NCBI RefSeq assembly: GCF_037176765.1
Contig: NC_090023.1
Span: 147,908,866-147,972,865, forward strand
Source of the DNA: Anolis sagrei
Taxonomy: Eukaryota; Chordata; Lepidosauria; Squamata; Anolidae
Length of the DNA stretch: 64,000 nt
Reading direction: 5' to 3'
The translations under genes and the position numbers were made by a program. The notes under the pieces were generated by a model that worked only from the letters and a program-made list of their open reading frames with translations, made no database searches and was not told the origin of the DNA. This document shows positions 45,845-58,400 of this stretch, one piece after another (positions within the stretch are counted from its first letter, which is position 1; each line of letters begins with the position of its first letter).

Positions 45845-46930
45845 TTGTTGTTCATTCGTTCAGTCATTTCCGACTCTTCGTGACTTCATGGACCAGCCCA
45901 CGCCAGAGCTCTCTGTCGGTCGTCACCACCCCCAGCTCCTTCAAGGTCAATCCAGTCACTTCAGGGATCCCATCCATCCATCTTGCCCTTGGTCGGCCCC
46001 TCTTCCTTTTTCTTTCCATTTTCCCCAGCATCATTGTCTTCTCTAAGTTTTCCTTTCTTCACATGATGTGGCCAAAGCACTTCATCTTTGCCTCTACTAT
46101 TCTTCCCTCCAATGAGCAGTCGGGCTTTATTTCCTGAAGTATGGACTGGTTGAATCTTCTCGCTGTCCAAGGCACTCTCAGAACTTTCCTCCAACACCAT
46201 AATTCAAAAGCATCTATCTTCCTTTGCTCAGCTTTCCCTAAGGTCCAGCTCTCACATCCATAGGTGACTATGGGGAATACCATTTCTTTTACTATGCGGA
46301 TCTTTGTTGCCAGTGTGATGTCTCTATTCCTCACTATTTTATCAAGATTGGTCATTGCTCTCCTCCCAAGAAGTAAGCGTCTCCAGATTTCCTGGCTGCA
46401 GTCTGCGTCTGCAGTAATCTTTGCAGTCTTTCACTGCCTCCACGTTTTCTCCCTCTATTTCCCAGTTGTCAATCATTCTTGTTGCCATAATCTTGTTTTT
46501 TCTTAATGTTTAACTGCAACCCAGCTTTTGTGCTTTCTTCTTTCAACTTGATTAGAAGGCTCTTCAGCTCCTCCTCGCTTTCGGCCATCAAAGTGGTGTC
46601 ATCTGCATATCTAAGGTTGTTAGTGTTTCTTCCAGCAATTTTCACCCCAGCCTTGCATTCCTCAAGCCCCGCATATTGCATGATGTGTTCTGCATACAAG
46701 TTGAATAGGTTGGGTGAGAGTATACAACCCTGCCATACGCCTTTCCCAATCTTGAACCAGTCTGTTGTTCCATGGTCAGTTCTTACTGTTGCTACTTGGT
46801 TCTTATACAGATTCCTCAGGAGAGAGACAAGGTGATTTGGTATGCCCAGACCACCAAGAACGTGCCACAATTTATTATGATCCACACAGTCAAAGGCTTT
46901 AAAATAGTCAATAAAACAGAAATAGATGTT
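45845..46930 (-). mobile_element. BovB (RTE) LINE 3' part, antisense
   Basis: The minus strand encodes well-preserved BovB blocks: NLRYADDTTLMAESEEELKS, then GWQGCILSPNLFNLYAEHI-like sequence and TYGCESWTLGKAEQRKIDAF. The 3' end (left) has a tail with gttgttgttcattcgttcag. The copy is 5' truncated at about 46930 and has a few breaks. BovB is known for horizontal transfer between squamates and ruminants. Confidence 0.92.
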
Positions 46931-46937
46931 TTAATAG

Positions 46938-48098
46938 ATTTATTTATTTATCATGTCAGGGGCAGACCACACATTTGCATTGTATTTTTTAACCATCAAT
47001 CAATCAATCAATCAATCAATCAAACAAGCAGACAGACAGACAAAACACAAAGTTTGTAAGCCTGGTAATTGATTAAATGTCCTTTGACCAGTATCCGGCC
47101 ACTTGGAGTGCCTCTGGTGTTGCTGCAAGAGGGTCCTCCATTGTGCATGTAGCAGGGCTCAGGGCAGGCCCTTACCCAGGATTTCGATTCGGGAGGGGGG
47201 GGGGCTGAGTTTTTTTCAGGGGGGACTTTGGGGGGGGGTGAGTTTCGGGGGGGGGGCTGAGTCTGAGTGAAATAGGGTCTACCCTAGCAAACCTTTTGTA
47301 TCATTACCCCAATACCCCCATGCATATGGGATATATTGAGTATCGTGATCAGATCATGATATGAATAAACATAACAGTTTAAATATATGCACCAGTAAGG
47401 CCTTCTCGTGGACCATGATCAGAATTTCGGGGGGGGGGCTCAAGCCCCCTCCCCCCCGGCTACATGCCTGGCTCAGGGTGCATTGCAGCAGGTGGTCAGT
47501 GGTTTGCTCCTCTCCACACTCGCATGTTGTGGATTCCACTTTGTAGCCCCGTTTCTAAAGGTTGGCTCTGCATCTTGGGGTGCCAGAGCGCAGTCTGTTC
47601 AGCGCCTTCCAAGTCGGCCAGTTTTCTGTGTGCCTGGGGGGAGTCTCTCATTTGGTATCAGCCATTGATTGAGGTTCTGGGTTTGAGCCTGCCTCTTTTG
47701 GCCTCTCGCTTGCTGGGGTGTTCCAGTGAGTGTCTCTGTAGATCTTAGAAAACTATGTCTTGATTTAAGTCGTTGACGTGCTGGCTTATACCTAAACAAG
47801 GGATAAGCTGGAGATGTCTCTGCCTTGGTCCTTTCACTATTGGCTGCTACTTCCCGGCGGATGTCAGGTGGTGCAATACCGGTTAGACAGTGTAATTTCT
47901 CCAGCGGTGTAGGGCGCAGACCCTCGTGATAATGCGGCATGTTTCCTTAAGAGCCACATCCACTGTTTTAGTGTGGTGAGATGTGTTCCACACTGGGCAT
48001 CCATACTCAGCAGCAGAGTAGCATAGCGCAAGGGCAGATGTCTTCACTGTGTCTGGTTGTGATCCCCAGGTTGTGCCAGTCAGTTTTGGTATGATATG
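46938..48098 (-). mobile_element. LINE with C-terminal CECGEEQTTDHLL motif, antisense, split by a hAT
   Basis: The 3' tail is at the left (tatttatttatcatgtcagg), with a nearby (AATC)n stretch at 46997-47022. Coding motifs are CECGEEQTTDHLLQC (47490-47530) and upstream LHCLTGIAPPDIRREVAA (47830-47890). The hAT element at 47165-47470 interrupts it. Same family as 3636-3955. Confidence 0.75.
47165..47470. mobile_element. hAT element with G/C runs, nested, perfect target duplication
   Basis: Starts caggcccttacccagg and ends cccggctacatgcctg, with identical gctcaggg flanks (47157-47164 and 47471-47478). Several G runs of 7-10 occupy the left quarter. A subterminal G run and C run (ggggggggct, then ctcccccccc) can pair near the right end. 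Related in termini to the element at 28604. Confidence 0.8.
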
Positions 48099-48099
48099 C

Positions 48100-48176
48100 C
48101 TGCATAGATGTGGGCGAAACTTCAGGAGATAATGCTTCTAAAACATGGCCATATAGCCTGAAATCTCACAGCAACA
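48100..48176. mobile_element. Penelope-like terminal repeat fragment
   Basis: Contains gatgtgggcgaaacttcagg and agataatgcttct, sharing with 45795-45842 the variant acttcaggagataatg. The other copies in the window differ there. Confidence 0.55.
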
Positions 48177-48179
48177 CAG

Positions 48180-48345
48180 TTCGTCCTCTGTGCATAAGGC
48201 AGGCATACAGTCGCACAAGGTGGAGGATTCTTCTAAGTAGTGCCATTTTGCCGGGTTGTCTTTTGGTCTGCCCAGTCCCCTTCTGAGTGTGCTCAGGGAC
48301 TTTCAAGTTGTCTAACGTGATGGTTGTATACCTCTACACTTTCTA
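48180..48345 (-). mobile_element. LINE fragment, antisense
   Basis: The complement matches the region at 29085-29220 (cctgagcacactcagaaggg, then gtgcgactgtatgcctgcc). Confidence 0.5.
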
Positions 48346-48349
48346 CTTC

Positions 48350-48970
48350 TAGGGTTCCCGCAGCCCCCACCCCCCGCGCTTGCCACTCAACATCCCACCT
48401 CTATGGCCCGCTTTGGCGGAAGCCGGAAGCTGCGCGACCGGAAGGGAGCTTCAGCTGGCGAAGGGGAGGAGAGGAGAGGCTTCTTCTTCCCTGAGAAGGA
48501 GGGAGGGAAGGAAGGAAGGGAGGCTCGTCTCGCGCGGGGGGCCATTTTAGAGTCCTCTCGGCGGCGGCTGAGGGCAGGAGGCGGCCTCTCTCGGGCGGCA
48601 GGCTAGGCCAGGCCAGGCCTCTCCTTGGCCCTCGAAGGGAAGCGGGCTCTGAGGGGCCCCAGGCGCTGGGCCCGGGCGGCAGGGGCCTTCGACGGCTGGC
48701 CTTGCAGCCCCTTCCCTTTGGCTCCCGCTGCAGAGCCCTGCCCCTTCTTCTCCTCCTCCGCCGCCTCCTCCCTTGCAGTTCCCTCCCTTCAGCCTCTTCT
48801 TCGTCTTCCAGGCAGAGCAACAGCTTGTGCCGCCGCCGCCGCTCCGGGTCTTTCCAGCCAAGTTCTGCTCCGGGCTGTCCCTCCACGGCGGAAGGGACCT
48901 CCTCGGCATCCCCTCAGCACAGAGTCTCCCGCTCTGCTTGCCCAATAATGGCGCTTGAGAGGCACTGGAG
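48350..48970 (+). promoter_or_regulatory. CpG-island promoter of ZSWIM8
   Basis: A sharp rise in GC content and CpG dinucleotides, unique in this window, directly upstream of the ZSWIM8 start. Two CCGGAAG motifs (48423-48429 and 48438-48444), 15 bases apart, match ETS/GABP sites common in TATA-less housekeeping promoters. No TATA box is seen. It is followed by pyrimidine-rich 5' UTR-like sequence up to the ATG at 49286. Confidence 0.75.
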
Positions 48971-49285
48971 CTGTTGCCCCTTCGCTTGCCTTTGGGTTTC
49001 CCTGAGGTGAAACCTGGCTCTCCACATGGGAGCCCTGTAGTCTATGCATTTTCACCCTTCTGCCTGTCTCCTCAGGAAGACTGGCTGGCTTTGGAGAGTT
49101 GTGTGGACTTCCTATCAGATTCATGCTTCTAATTCCACCTCACTTTTGGTTGCTCCATTGCGCTGGAGATGGATTGAGCGACTGGGCCTGACGGGTTGAG
49201 AACACACTTTGTCCTGGAGTCCTGCCACTGTGTCTCCGACAGAGAGAAGGCCTGCCTTTTTCCTTCCCCGGTGTTTGTGGATGTG

Positions 49286-49463
49286 ATGGAACTCATGTTT
49301 GCGGAGTGGGAGGACGGGGAAAGATTCTCATTCGAAGACTCCGACCGCTTTGAGGAAGACTCCCTTTGTTCCTTCATTTCGGAGGCAGAGAGCCTTTGCC
49401 AGAATTGGAGAGGATGGCGGAAGCAGTCGGCCGGACCCAACTCCCCCACAGTCAAAATGAAAG
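49286..49463 (+). CDS. ZSWIM8: ZSWIM8 exon 1
   Basis: Encodes the acidic N-terminus through QSAGPNSPTVKMK. The junction to exon 2 requires that the exon end at 49463 (G), giving Asp with the AT of exon 2. The donor is then GCGAGT, a GC-type donor. Human ZSWIM8 has a glycine-rich stretch before the equivalent RMRD; it is absent here. Confidence 0.92.
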
Positions 49464-52400
49464 GCGAGTATTTGGCACACTGACAAAAACATGCCTGGGT
49501 AATGGAGAGCTGTGTAAAGCCACTAGTGGTGGTGTGCTCAGAATAAGTCAAGGCAATACCTTAAAGAGGGCGAAAGTATGAGAATCAAGAGTAGATGTCA
49601 ATGCACGATTCTGGGGTCGTTGAAGGCTTTCATGTCTGGAATCACTGGGTTGCTGTGAGTTTTCTGAGCTGTATGGCCATGCTCCAGAAGTATCCTCTCT
49701 TGATGTTTCATCCACATCTTTAGCAGGCATCCTCAGAGGTTGTGAGGTCTGGGATTGTCTATATGGAAAAAATTGTATTCATATTCACCACTGTCCTGGC
49801 ACATGGCATTCATTACAATACAAATCCCAACCAGTTGTTTGGCTCTTTAAAGAAAGGTTGGCATTTATCCTGCATTCCGGCCAAAGATCCACAGATATTC
49901 AAGGTCTCTCTCTGTGTGCTCATTCTCAACAAGTGGTTTTGCATTGGAGCTGAGGGAGGAGTTATGTGTGCCCTGAACTAATTGATGGGAGGTGGCCAGG
50001 GCCAACAGGTCACATGATCATTCCCTTCCAAGAAGTGGGTTTGATCACAATTGAATTTTAAATTTGCCACCAATAAAGGCAGTCCCCAAGTTACAAACAT
50101 CCAGCTTACAAACAACTCCTAGTTAAGAATGGATTGAGACAATAAGTGAGAGACATCTACCCCTTGGAAGGGAAATTCACTCCTAAAAAAGTTATCATAG
50201 GGAAAAGGTGTCTCCACTGAATCTTTATCACCAATCCTTGTTTCCAGAACAAGCCACATTTTTCAAAATCTAAAGATCACGGGGACAGAAAGTGAGGTGA
50301 AATCTCCTGAACAGGAGTACAGATAGCAAAACAAACACCCCAGGGATGTTAACTTTTCCTTATGCTATCCAAAGCTAAATATACATATGTATATATAGCC
50401 TGGAGTTACACTTAAAAATGTACCTCGTTCGACTTACATGTAATCCAATTTAAGAACAAACCTACAGAACTTAATTTGTTCATAACTTGGAGACTGCCTG
50501 TATTGATTTAAAGAAGGGGCATGTATGCAAATACTCACAGATCAGTATACTATTATTAGCACATGTTTAAAAAATAGGATCATTAAAGGTGACTTGATCA
50601 GAAATACAGATGTTTGCATGTATGACAAGAAGAACAGAAAGCCAAGTTGTCCCTGCTATGTGGCCATCAATTGTATAAATGAGATTAGTTTTGCAGCAAC
50701 AAGCTCACATTGAGGTGAGTTCATCCAGGGGACGTGTGTGGCTGCTTAATATGAAGTCGTCACAATGTGCATGTGGTGGGTGATGTTCAGGAGGTGAATG
50801 TGGTGTCTAAATCGATCAGGAAAATATAGTGTGGATAAGAATTTTTCCCTGGTGTATGGAGAAGCTCTCAATGTGGTTTTTTTTTAAAAAAATTATTGGA
50901 TCTACCCATATACACATGTAGTAATATAATAATAAACTTTATTTATATCCAGCCCCTTCTCCAAACTGGACTTGGGGCGACTTACAGAAAATAAAACATA
51001 GTACAAAAAACAAAGCAAACAATAAACATAATACATAAATGGCAATCTCAAATACCTAACAGAAAATAAAACACAATACAAAAACTAAGACAATAATAAA
51101 AACATAATACATAAATGGAAATCTCATGTACATGCAAGTATGTTCATCAAAACATTGCAGAGACACATTTTCCAGTAACTCGTAGGTTTGTAACTTTATG
51201 GAGCTAATGAACTACATAAAATTTGTTTTTTTGCACTTCAGATCTGCCTGGTTTATGGGCTGCCAATTTTTATCTGTATCTTAGTGTGGCCTAGTTTCCT
51301 TTACAGTGTAGCTTGTATGTGTGTGTATGTGCTTTTGAGTCACCTGTCGACTTATAGTGATCCCCATTAACTTGATAGGGTTTTCCTAGGCAAGGAATAC
51401 TCAGAGGTGGTTTTGCCAGTTCCTGCCTTTGAATATAGCCTAGAGCACCTAGTATTCTTTGGCAGTCTCCCATCCAAGTTTTTATGTATTGTTGCGTAAA
51501 ACAAATGTATAATAGGGATTTCTGAATGGAAGTGTAGACTATTGTTTAGATCATAGCTTTTTAAACTATGGGTCCTGACTCCTTAGCTTAGGGTCACACA
51601 ACATTTGGTAATAGGTATCCATTTCTGAATGCCACCCAGTTATACAAACCTGTTAGCAACAGTGTGCCGTATTTAAAGAATCATAGAGTTGGAAGAGACT
51701 TCATGTGCCATCCAGTCCAACCCCCCTGCCAAGAAGCAGGAGAATTGCATTCAAAGCACCCCTGACAGCTGGCCATTTACAGTGGTTTCTGCAGAAAATG
51801 CTTCAGCTGTACTCCACAATAAGGGAAAATCAGCTTGTTTAGCAAGCCTTGCAAATGCTGGTTTATTATCAGTAAATGTTTGATTCTGATAACTATTTCA
51901 TATACTTGGATGACATAAAAATTTCTTGGGCTGAAAAGGGGCACAAGTGGAAAAAGTTTAAGAAGCCCTGGTCTAGATCAAAGTTACTTTCTGGTTCTCA
52001 ACATGTTTGAATGTTGAGTCAGCCATTTGAACACCCTTTTCTGAGAGTGAGAAAATTGCTTCTCCCAGGACTCTGTTTAATATCCCCTCAAATTATAGAC
52101 CTTTTCCATTGTTTTTTTTTAAAAAAATTATAGCCATTTTTTGCCAAATGATGTCCCAAATTGCCACGAAGGCTTGGCACATTTTTCTCCTATCACCACC
52201 CAAATCCAATATGTTTAAAACTGATGTCTTTTGGTATGGATCCTGGATGCATTTCTGATAGCATTTCTGTTTCAATCATGCTGGAAGTAAGTATGGCTTG
52301 CAGGGAGGAGATAGTATCTTCCTTGTAAGATTTACTCAAAGCTTGAATATAATGTATCAAGTTGTGTCTCAGCTCCACAACACTTGTCACTGTTATTTTC

Positions 52401-55400
52401 CTTATAAAATGGGGAATATGTGATTCAGGACTTTGTGTTACATTCTAGAATGATTTTTTAAATATTGCATTTATATAGTATTAATGCACATTGGGTTTGT
52501 TTCTGTTTTTGAAAGAATAATACTTTACATTGTGTCATAGTGTTGTTTTTCTGAAAGTAAGAGCCTTCACATTAGTAATATGAGAATTTGCTGTAAAAGC
52601 TGAAAGGTTGTTTTAAAAATACACAAAAATTACTTCTCTGCCTCAGCCTTTAAGGAAAATATTAGAAGAGATGAGGCAGGGAAAAGGAAAATTAATAGCC
52701 TGTCATTTATTCCCAGTTTTCTCCCAAGGAAATTTAGGGAAATGTAAATAAGATTTATTCAGTTTTGTCCTCACAAGAAACATTTGATATGGGTGAAACT
52801 GTGATAACTTGTATGCCTCAAGTGAACATTTTGTCTGAACAGATGATACAGTGTTGGCGCTGCTACTATACGCTGACCCATTCATAGAATTTTTCACAAT
52901 GTAGCATTTAATTATAATATTTATTTTCTGTCTCTCCCGATGAATTGAGGCAGGGAACAACAGATTAAAGATAACAAACACCATCTCTTTAAAACACCAT
53001 ATTAAAAATTGATCCGTAATTTATAACATATCAAAAGGCATGTGTTTTGAAAGACATGCACTTGGGGATCCACAGGTTGAGAACCACTGGTCTAGAGGTC
53101 TTGCAAATGATATTATCTGTCTCTGGCTATGGGGACATAATCCGATGTATCTTCCACTCTTCACCAGCAACGTAGTGGTGAAGATACTGTTGCAACACAA
53201 TGAGTTGGGCCTGGGCAGTGGGCGAGGGGTTTAGGTTGTTGAGGGTAAAAGGGAATGCCAGTCTTCGCAATGACACACACACACACTTAAGTGTAAGGAG
53301 GATTTACATCTGCATTTATTACAAACAGGATGCCACCCTCTGTGTTACAAATATGTCCACATGTTTTGCTGACTCAACACATATCTGTGAATATAGCTTT
53401 TCCAAAAGTGCTGAATTCTTTTAAATGAATGCTAGCTTTTGTTGAGAGTTACATTGAACTTCCTTTGTTTCTTGATACCATTCTATGGAACCGTAAACAA
53501 GGATGTGGAATGAAGTGGGAAGGATATGAGCTAGAAAATCCAAATGGTAACTGTATTGTTAGGCAGATTGATTCCAAATCATATAGGGTAACAAAATGTA
53601 GCAGTTCCTAGGTAATATGTAATGTAGGAAGATTATTTAGAACTATTAAATAAATTATGCCAAAATAAAGCACAATAAAACATAGGATATCCATAGTCAT
53701 TCTATGGATATGCATAGAAGCACAGCAATTATGCCAGGTATCCTCAAACTGTGGTCTTCCAGCTATTTAGGCTGCCAACACCCAGAATTCCTGACTTAAG
53801 CTGGCTAGGGCTTCTGGGAATTGGAGGCTCAAACAGCTGGAAGGCTACAGTTTGAGGATGCCTGATTTATACCTTATCAATAGATTCAATAGCCATGGTT
53901 TTATTTACAAAGGCTCCAAAAATAAACCTCCCAAAAAGTGTTTGTGGGCCTTGCCAGGTCCCCCAGTGTGGTTCTGTGGTATAACTGTGGCTCAAGTCCA
54001 GTCAAAATATAGTTTCACCATTAACCACAGTTCCAGGTATCTGTAGGGGATCTTGGGATGTATCCTGCTAATATGGAGGTTGCATTGTTTTTAGAGCCTC
54101 CCTTTTCTCCAAGGAGCTCAAGTGAGTGTATATGGGGCATCTCTTCTTTCCTTCATCTTCATGATCGTCTGACTAAATCAAGCTGGAGTGAGTAAAACCA
54201 CCCAATTAATTTAATATTTTATAGGGAACTAAAACCTGAATCTTCATAATTCCATACCTACAAAAGGAAATCCTGAAGTTGACATAGAATCTACTTTGGT
54301 GGATCAAAGAATATTGTATCTAGAGATTAGTTGACCTTTTTGTATTGGTATTATTTATTTATTTTTATCCCACTTTTCTCCCCTGGGTGGGATTCAAAGC
54401 GGCGTGCACCGCTAAAACAGCAAAAATACACATAACATTAAAAATTCACCAAAAAATCATAGGTAAAATGAACAGATAACACGTAATGCGTACTAAATTT
54501 AAACAAATTAATATGTTTTTCTGAGACAGGGAGTTATTAAACACAAAGGGGGGCAGAATATAATACAAATGGTTCGTAAGTTATGGGCTTGGTTTCTTAC
54601 TCCATTGATGCTAGACACTAGCCACAATCTACAGTAAATTCCAGAAAACTGTCTACAATCAAGGAGAACATGAAATGTCCTGATAAGAACTTTATTTGTA
54701 GTTTGATTGAATACTGTTTTAACACTATCTGATATTCCATATTGTTTTAGATGGGCTCGTGATTCCATTGGTGGAACTTTCTGCAAAACAGGTTGCATTT
54801 CACATTCCATTTGAAGTGGTGGAGAAAGTTTACCCACCTGTGCCTGAACAGCTACAACTTCGTATTGCCTTTTGGAGCTTTCCAGAAAATGAAGAAGATA
54901 TCAGGTATTGTCTTCTTGCTTGATAGGTTCATCATTAGTTGAAAACAGCTTGAAGCCACACAACAACAAAATACTGTTTTTAGAAACAACAAAAATGTCA
55001 CAGAGTAGTGCTTGCTTGGATACCTGAAGACCTTTCAATTACAGGTCATTCTGGATAATACACATCGTCATAACTCATTCAATTCCAGTTTGAGACACGA
55101 TGATGGAATGGAAGTAGTCTTGCTTGTCATGGTGAACCATCAATGTTGAGAATTAAAAAAGGGAATGTAAATAATAATACAAGACTTCTCAGTAATTTTC
55201 AGTAATATTGAACTTGATATACTTCACAATTGTCTGGCTGAGATGGGGTTTGAGAGCAGTTTATTTTTATTTATTGTGTCATCCGCAACCAGAACATTGT
55301 ATTACATTTCTAACAGAACAAAACAAACAAACAGATTAAAAAACCCCCCCACAAATTTTGCAAACTTGGTAGCTGATTAAATGTCCTTTGAGAGCAGTGC

Positions 55401-58400
55401 ATTATGGTGGTTCCGTTCCTTTTTGCAAATATTCCCCAAAGCCAACAACTTTGACTCCTCACTTATGGCTTGTGATATTGTGAAAAGATATATTCTTCTT
55501 TTCATGCTGTATGTATCAAACTTCTAGGAGAGGTCATTCAATAGTTTGGAATTTATCGTCAACAGTTTGCAGATAACAGTCAGTTGTCTTTCTTCTTACC
55601 AAGAGAGGAATTCTGGTGTCTAGAGTCAGTAATGGACTAAGTGGGATTTAACAAAATGAAACGTGATCTAACAAAGATATAAATCCCTTTGATTACAAGA
55701 GCATTTAGGGCAGTAGTTCTCAATCTGTTGGTCCCCAGGTGTTTTGGCCTACAACTCCTAGAAATCCCAGCCAGTTTACCAGTTGTTAGGATTTCTGGGA
55801 GTTGAAGACCAAAGCTTCTGGAGATCCACAGGTTAAGAACCACTGATTTAGGGATAAGTTAATCATTTATTTCACTATATCTCAGCATGCCCAAAAGATT
55901 GGGATGTATGGCTTATACCATACTTTAAAACACATATAACACAATAAAATTACACATATTAAAATACAGACTGAATGAAACAGATGATTAAAACAGTTTA
56001 ACTGTGCCAGATTAATAGTAAATAAACAATTAAAGTTGATTATATTCCTTTTCAAATATCAGAACATACGATATTTGTTGAAGACCTGTCCAAGTAAAAC
56101 ACTCTTTGCCTTCTAGTGGCTTGCTCCCCCTCTTGCATCTGTTATCATTGTCCTGTCTGTCTTTATAAAACTTCTATCTCTATAATCTTTGTACAAAAAG
56201 CACATGCTTGATTTAGATTGACGTGCTCTGGGTCACTATTGAAGTAGAATGCAGTGCAGCTTGTAACCACAGAGGATTGCTTTTCTAATAGGGCCATTTT
56301 CTTTCCTTAGGCTGTACTCCTGTTTGGCAAATGGCAGTGCAGATGAGTTCCAGAGAGGTGAGCAGCTCTTCCGGATGAGGGCTGTTAAGGACCCATTGCA
56401 GATAGGTATGAATTTATCATTTGACTATCTTGAATTCATTCTTATAAGACTTAAAATCATAGCTAAAATATTAAAATATCTCTTGAAGACGGTTTAGGAA
56501 GAGAGGTTTCTGGGCACAGCTGTATTAGCTTGGTTTGTTTGCTGTTTCAACTGCTTGCAGCTGTGCATTGCAGCATTCATTTGGAATTGCAGGGCATGGG
56601 GAGAAGGTCCTGAGTTGTGAATTTTTTGACTGAGTCTGTTTCACAGTGGTATGAAGGAGTGGATGCAACTCCCTGGGTGCTTACCTCAGGCGCTCCTTAT
56701 TTTCCTTGGCATCATGGCAGAAGGACATGGTGGCCTGGTGCATCCTTGTGCCAAAAAGATGGGGGATAAAGCACATAGTAGCTGAAGGCCCTCTGGAGCT
56801 ACTGTGTGTCTCAAGGACAACCCAAGGATTGGGGGAGGAGGATCAGAGGAGAAGATCGGGGCAGCCACCACATGTCCCGCCTTCATCCCAGCATAAGGAT
56901 AGGGTGAGCAGCCCCGTCCTTTTGCTGGAAGAACAATCTGGGGATGACCCAGGCCCTTTCCTGGCCCCACCTTCTTCCAGACCCTTCCTCTCCCAGGCCC
57001 ACTCCATCCACCGTGAGCCTGACTCCCCTCCCTCCTGGCCCGGTCCTCCCAACTAGGCCCTCAATGCAGCCCCAAGACAGAAAAGTTTGCTCATGCCTGC
57101 TCCAGAGTCTTCTCTCAATTTGGCAGAGGAATGACTTTTCATGATTTTGGTCAAATACTGTTTAATGTTTCATGCAAACCAGTCTGGTGAATATGTATAC
57201 AAAGTTAAAGTGCTTTCAGGGTCCCACAAAGAACTATTACTCTGAATGAATCTAATTTTAAACTTTAATGCGGACCCCCTAGTCAGATTACATTTGTTGT
57301 TGAACATACCTTTTTGCAAGGTTATTTTTTTTCCTAAGTAGAAGTGATCGTTGGTATTTAAATGCTGCTGTGGCCCACTAAAAATAGTTGGAACAAGGAG
57401 ATTTCAGTAACATAGATGGCGGTGTTATAATTGGTCTGTTAATAATAGGCTTGAGTTGTAGTAGATCTTTTATATCTGTAGAAAACTACAGTTCCATCCT
57501 TCCAAGCAGGTCACTAACTGTTGACTGTTCTCCACCAGGTTTCCACCTGAGTGCTACAGTGGTGCCTCCCCAAATGGTGCCACCAAAAGGAGCGTACAAT
57601 GTGGCAGTCATGTTTGACAGATGCAGGATCACCTCATGTAGCTGTACTTGTGGAGCTGGGGCCAAATGGTGTGCCCATGTTGTAGCGCTTTGTCTCTTCC
57701 GGATACACAATGTAAGCCTTCAACTATGACTGACATTTGGTTGCATAAATAATTGAGCATTCAAAGCATTTGATTGCACCCATGGGAATGTACTAGGTGA
57801 CCTTAGGGAAGTCACATTCACTAAGGCTAAGCGGGGGAAGATTGCCAAATCCCCCCTGAACAAATCTTGCCAAGAAAACCACATGATAGAGTCACTTTAG
57901 TGTTGCTATAAGTTTGTAATGTTTTGAAGGTGCACAACAACCTTAAACATTACTCTTTCTGCCCTGCCATCTCTTTCTAGGCATCTGCAGTGTGTTTGAG
58001 AGCACCGGTCTCAGAATCCTTGTCTCGACTTCAGAGAGATCAGCTGCAGAAATTTGCACAGTACCTCATAAGTGAACTCCCCCAACAGGTAAGTGAAGAC
58101 TCTCTAAGAAACAATCTGAATTGCCAGTGTGTAGACTTTTATATAATTCTCATTCATAAATAGTGTGTCTGGCTGACTTAAAAATGAGATGTTTTTACTT
58201 ATCCATTTTATTTGGATACTGCTTTATAGCTTTGATCTCAAGCTTTAGTCACTCTTTAGTGGAATACTCAATTTATCTGTTTTAACAATTACAGTGGAAC
58301 AAAATATGAAAAAATCTTGTTGGAGTTTCTATCTTTACCCTGCTTAAAATTATATTTCCAGTAGAATAGAGACTGGGGGGCAGACTTTTAAATATATTTA

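Noticed and set aside
46059-46885. Minus-strand open frames of 98 and 138 codons
   Set aside because: They are BovB reverse transcriptase and C-terminal sequence (YADDTTLMAESEEEL) and not a host gene.
48401-48945. Long open frames on both strands in the CpG island
   Set aside because: They are Arg/Pro/Ser/Gly-rich, overlap on all frames and match nothing. Open frames of this kind are expected from GC-rich promoter and 5' UTR sequence.
49196-49285. In-frame upstream ATG that would extend ZSWIM8 by 30 residues
   Set aside because: The conserved protein starts at MELMFAEWEDG. The added residues have no similarity to known ZSWIM8 and are most likely 5' UTR.
57388-57538. Open frame extending ZSWIM8 exon 4 upstream
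   Set aside because: The ag at 57537-57538 gives the phase-correct junction with exon 3, and the upstream residues are unlike ZSWIM8.
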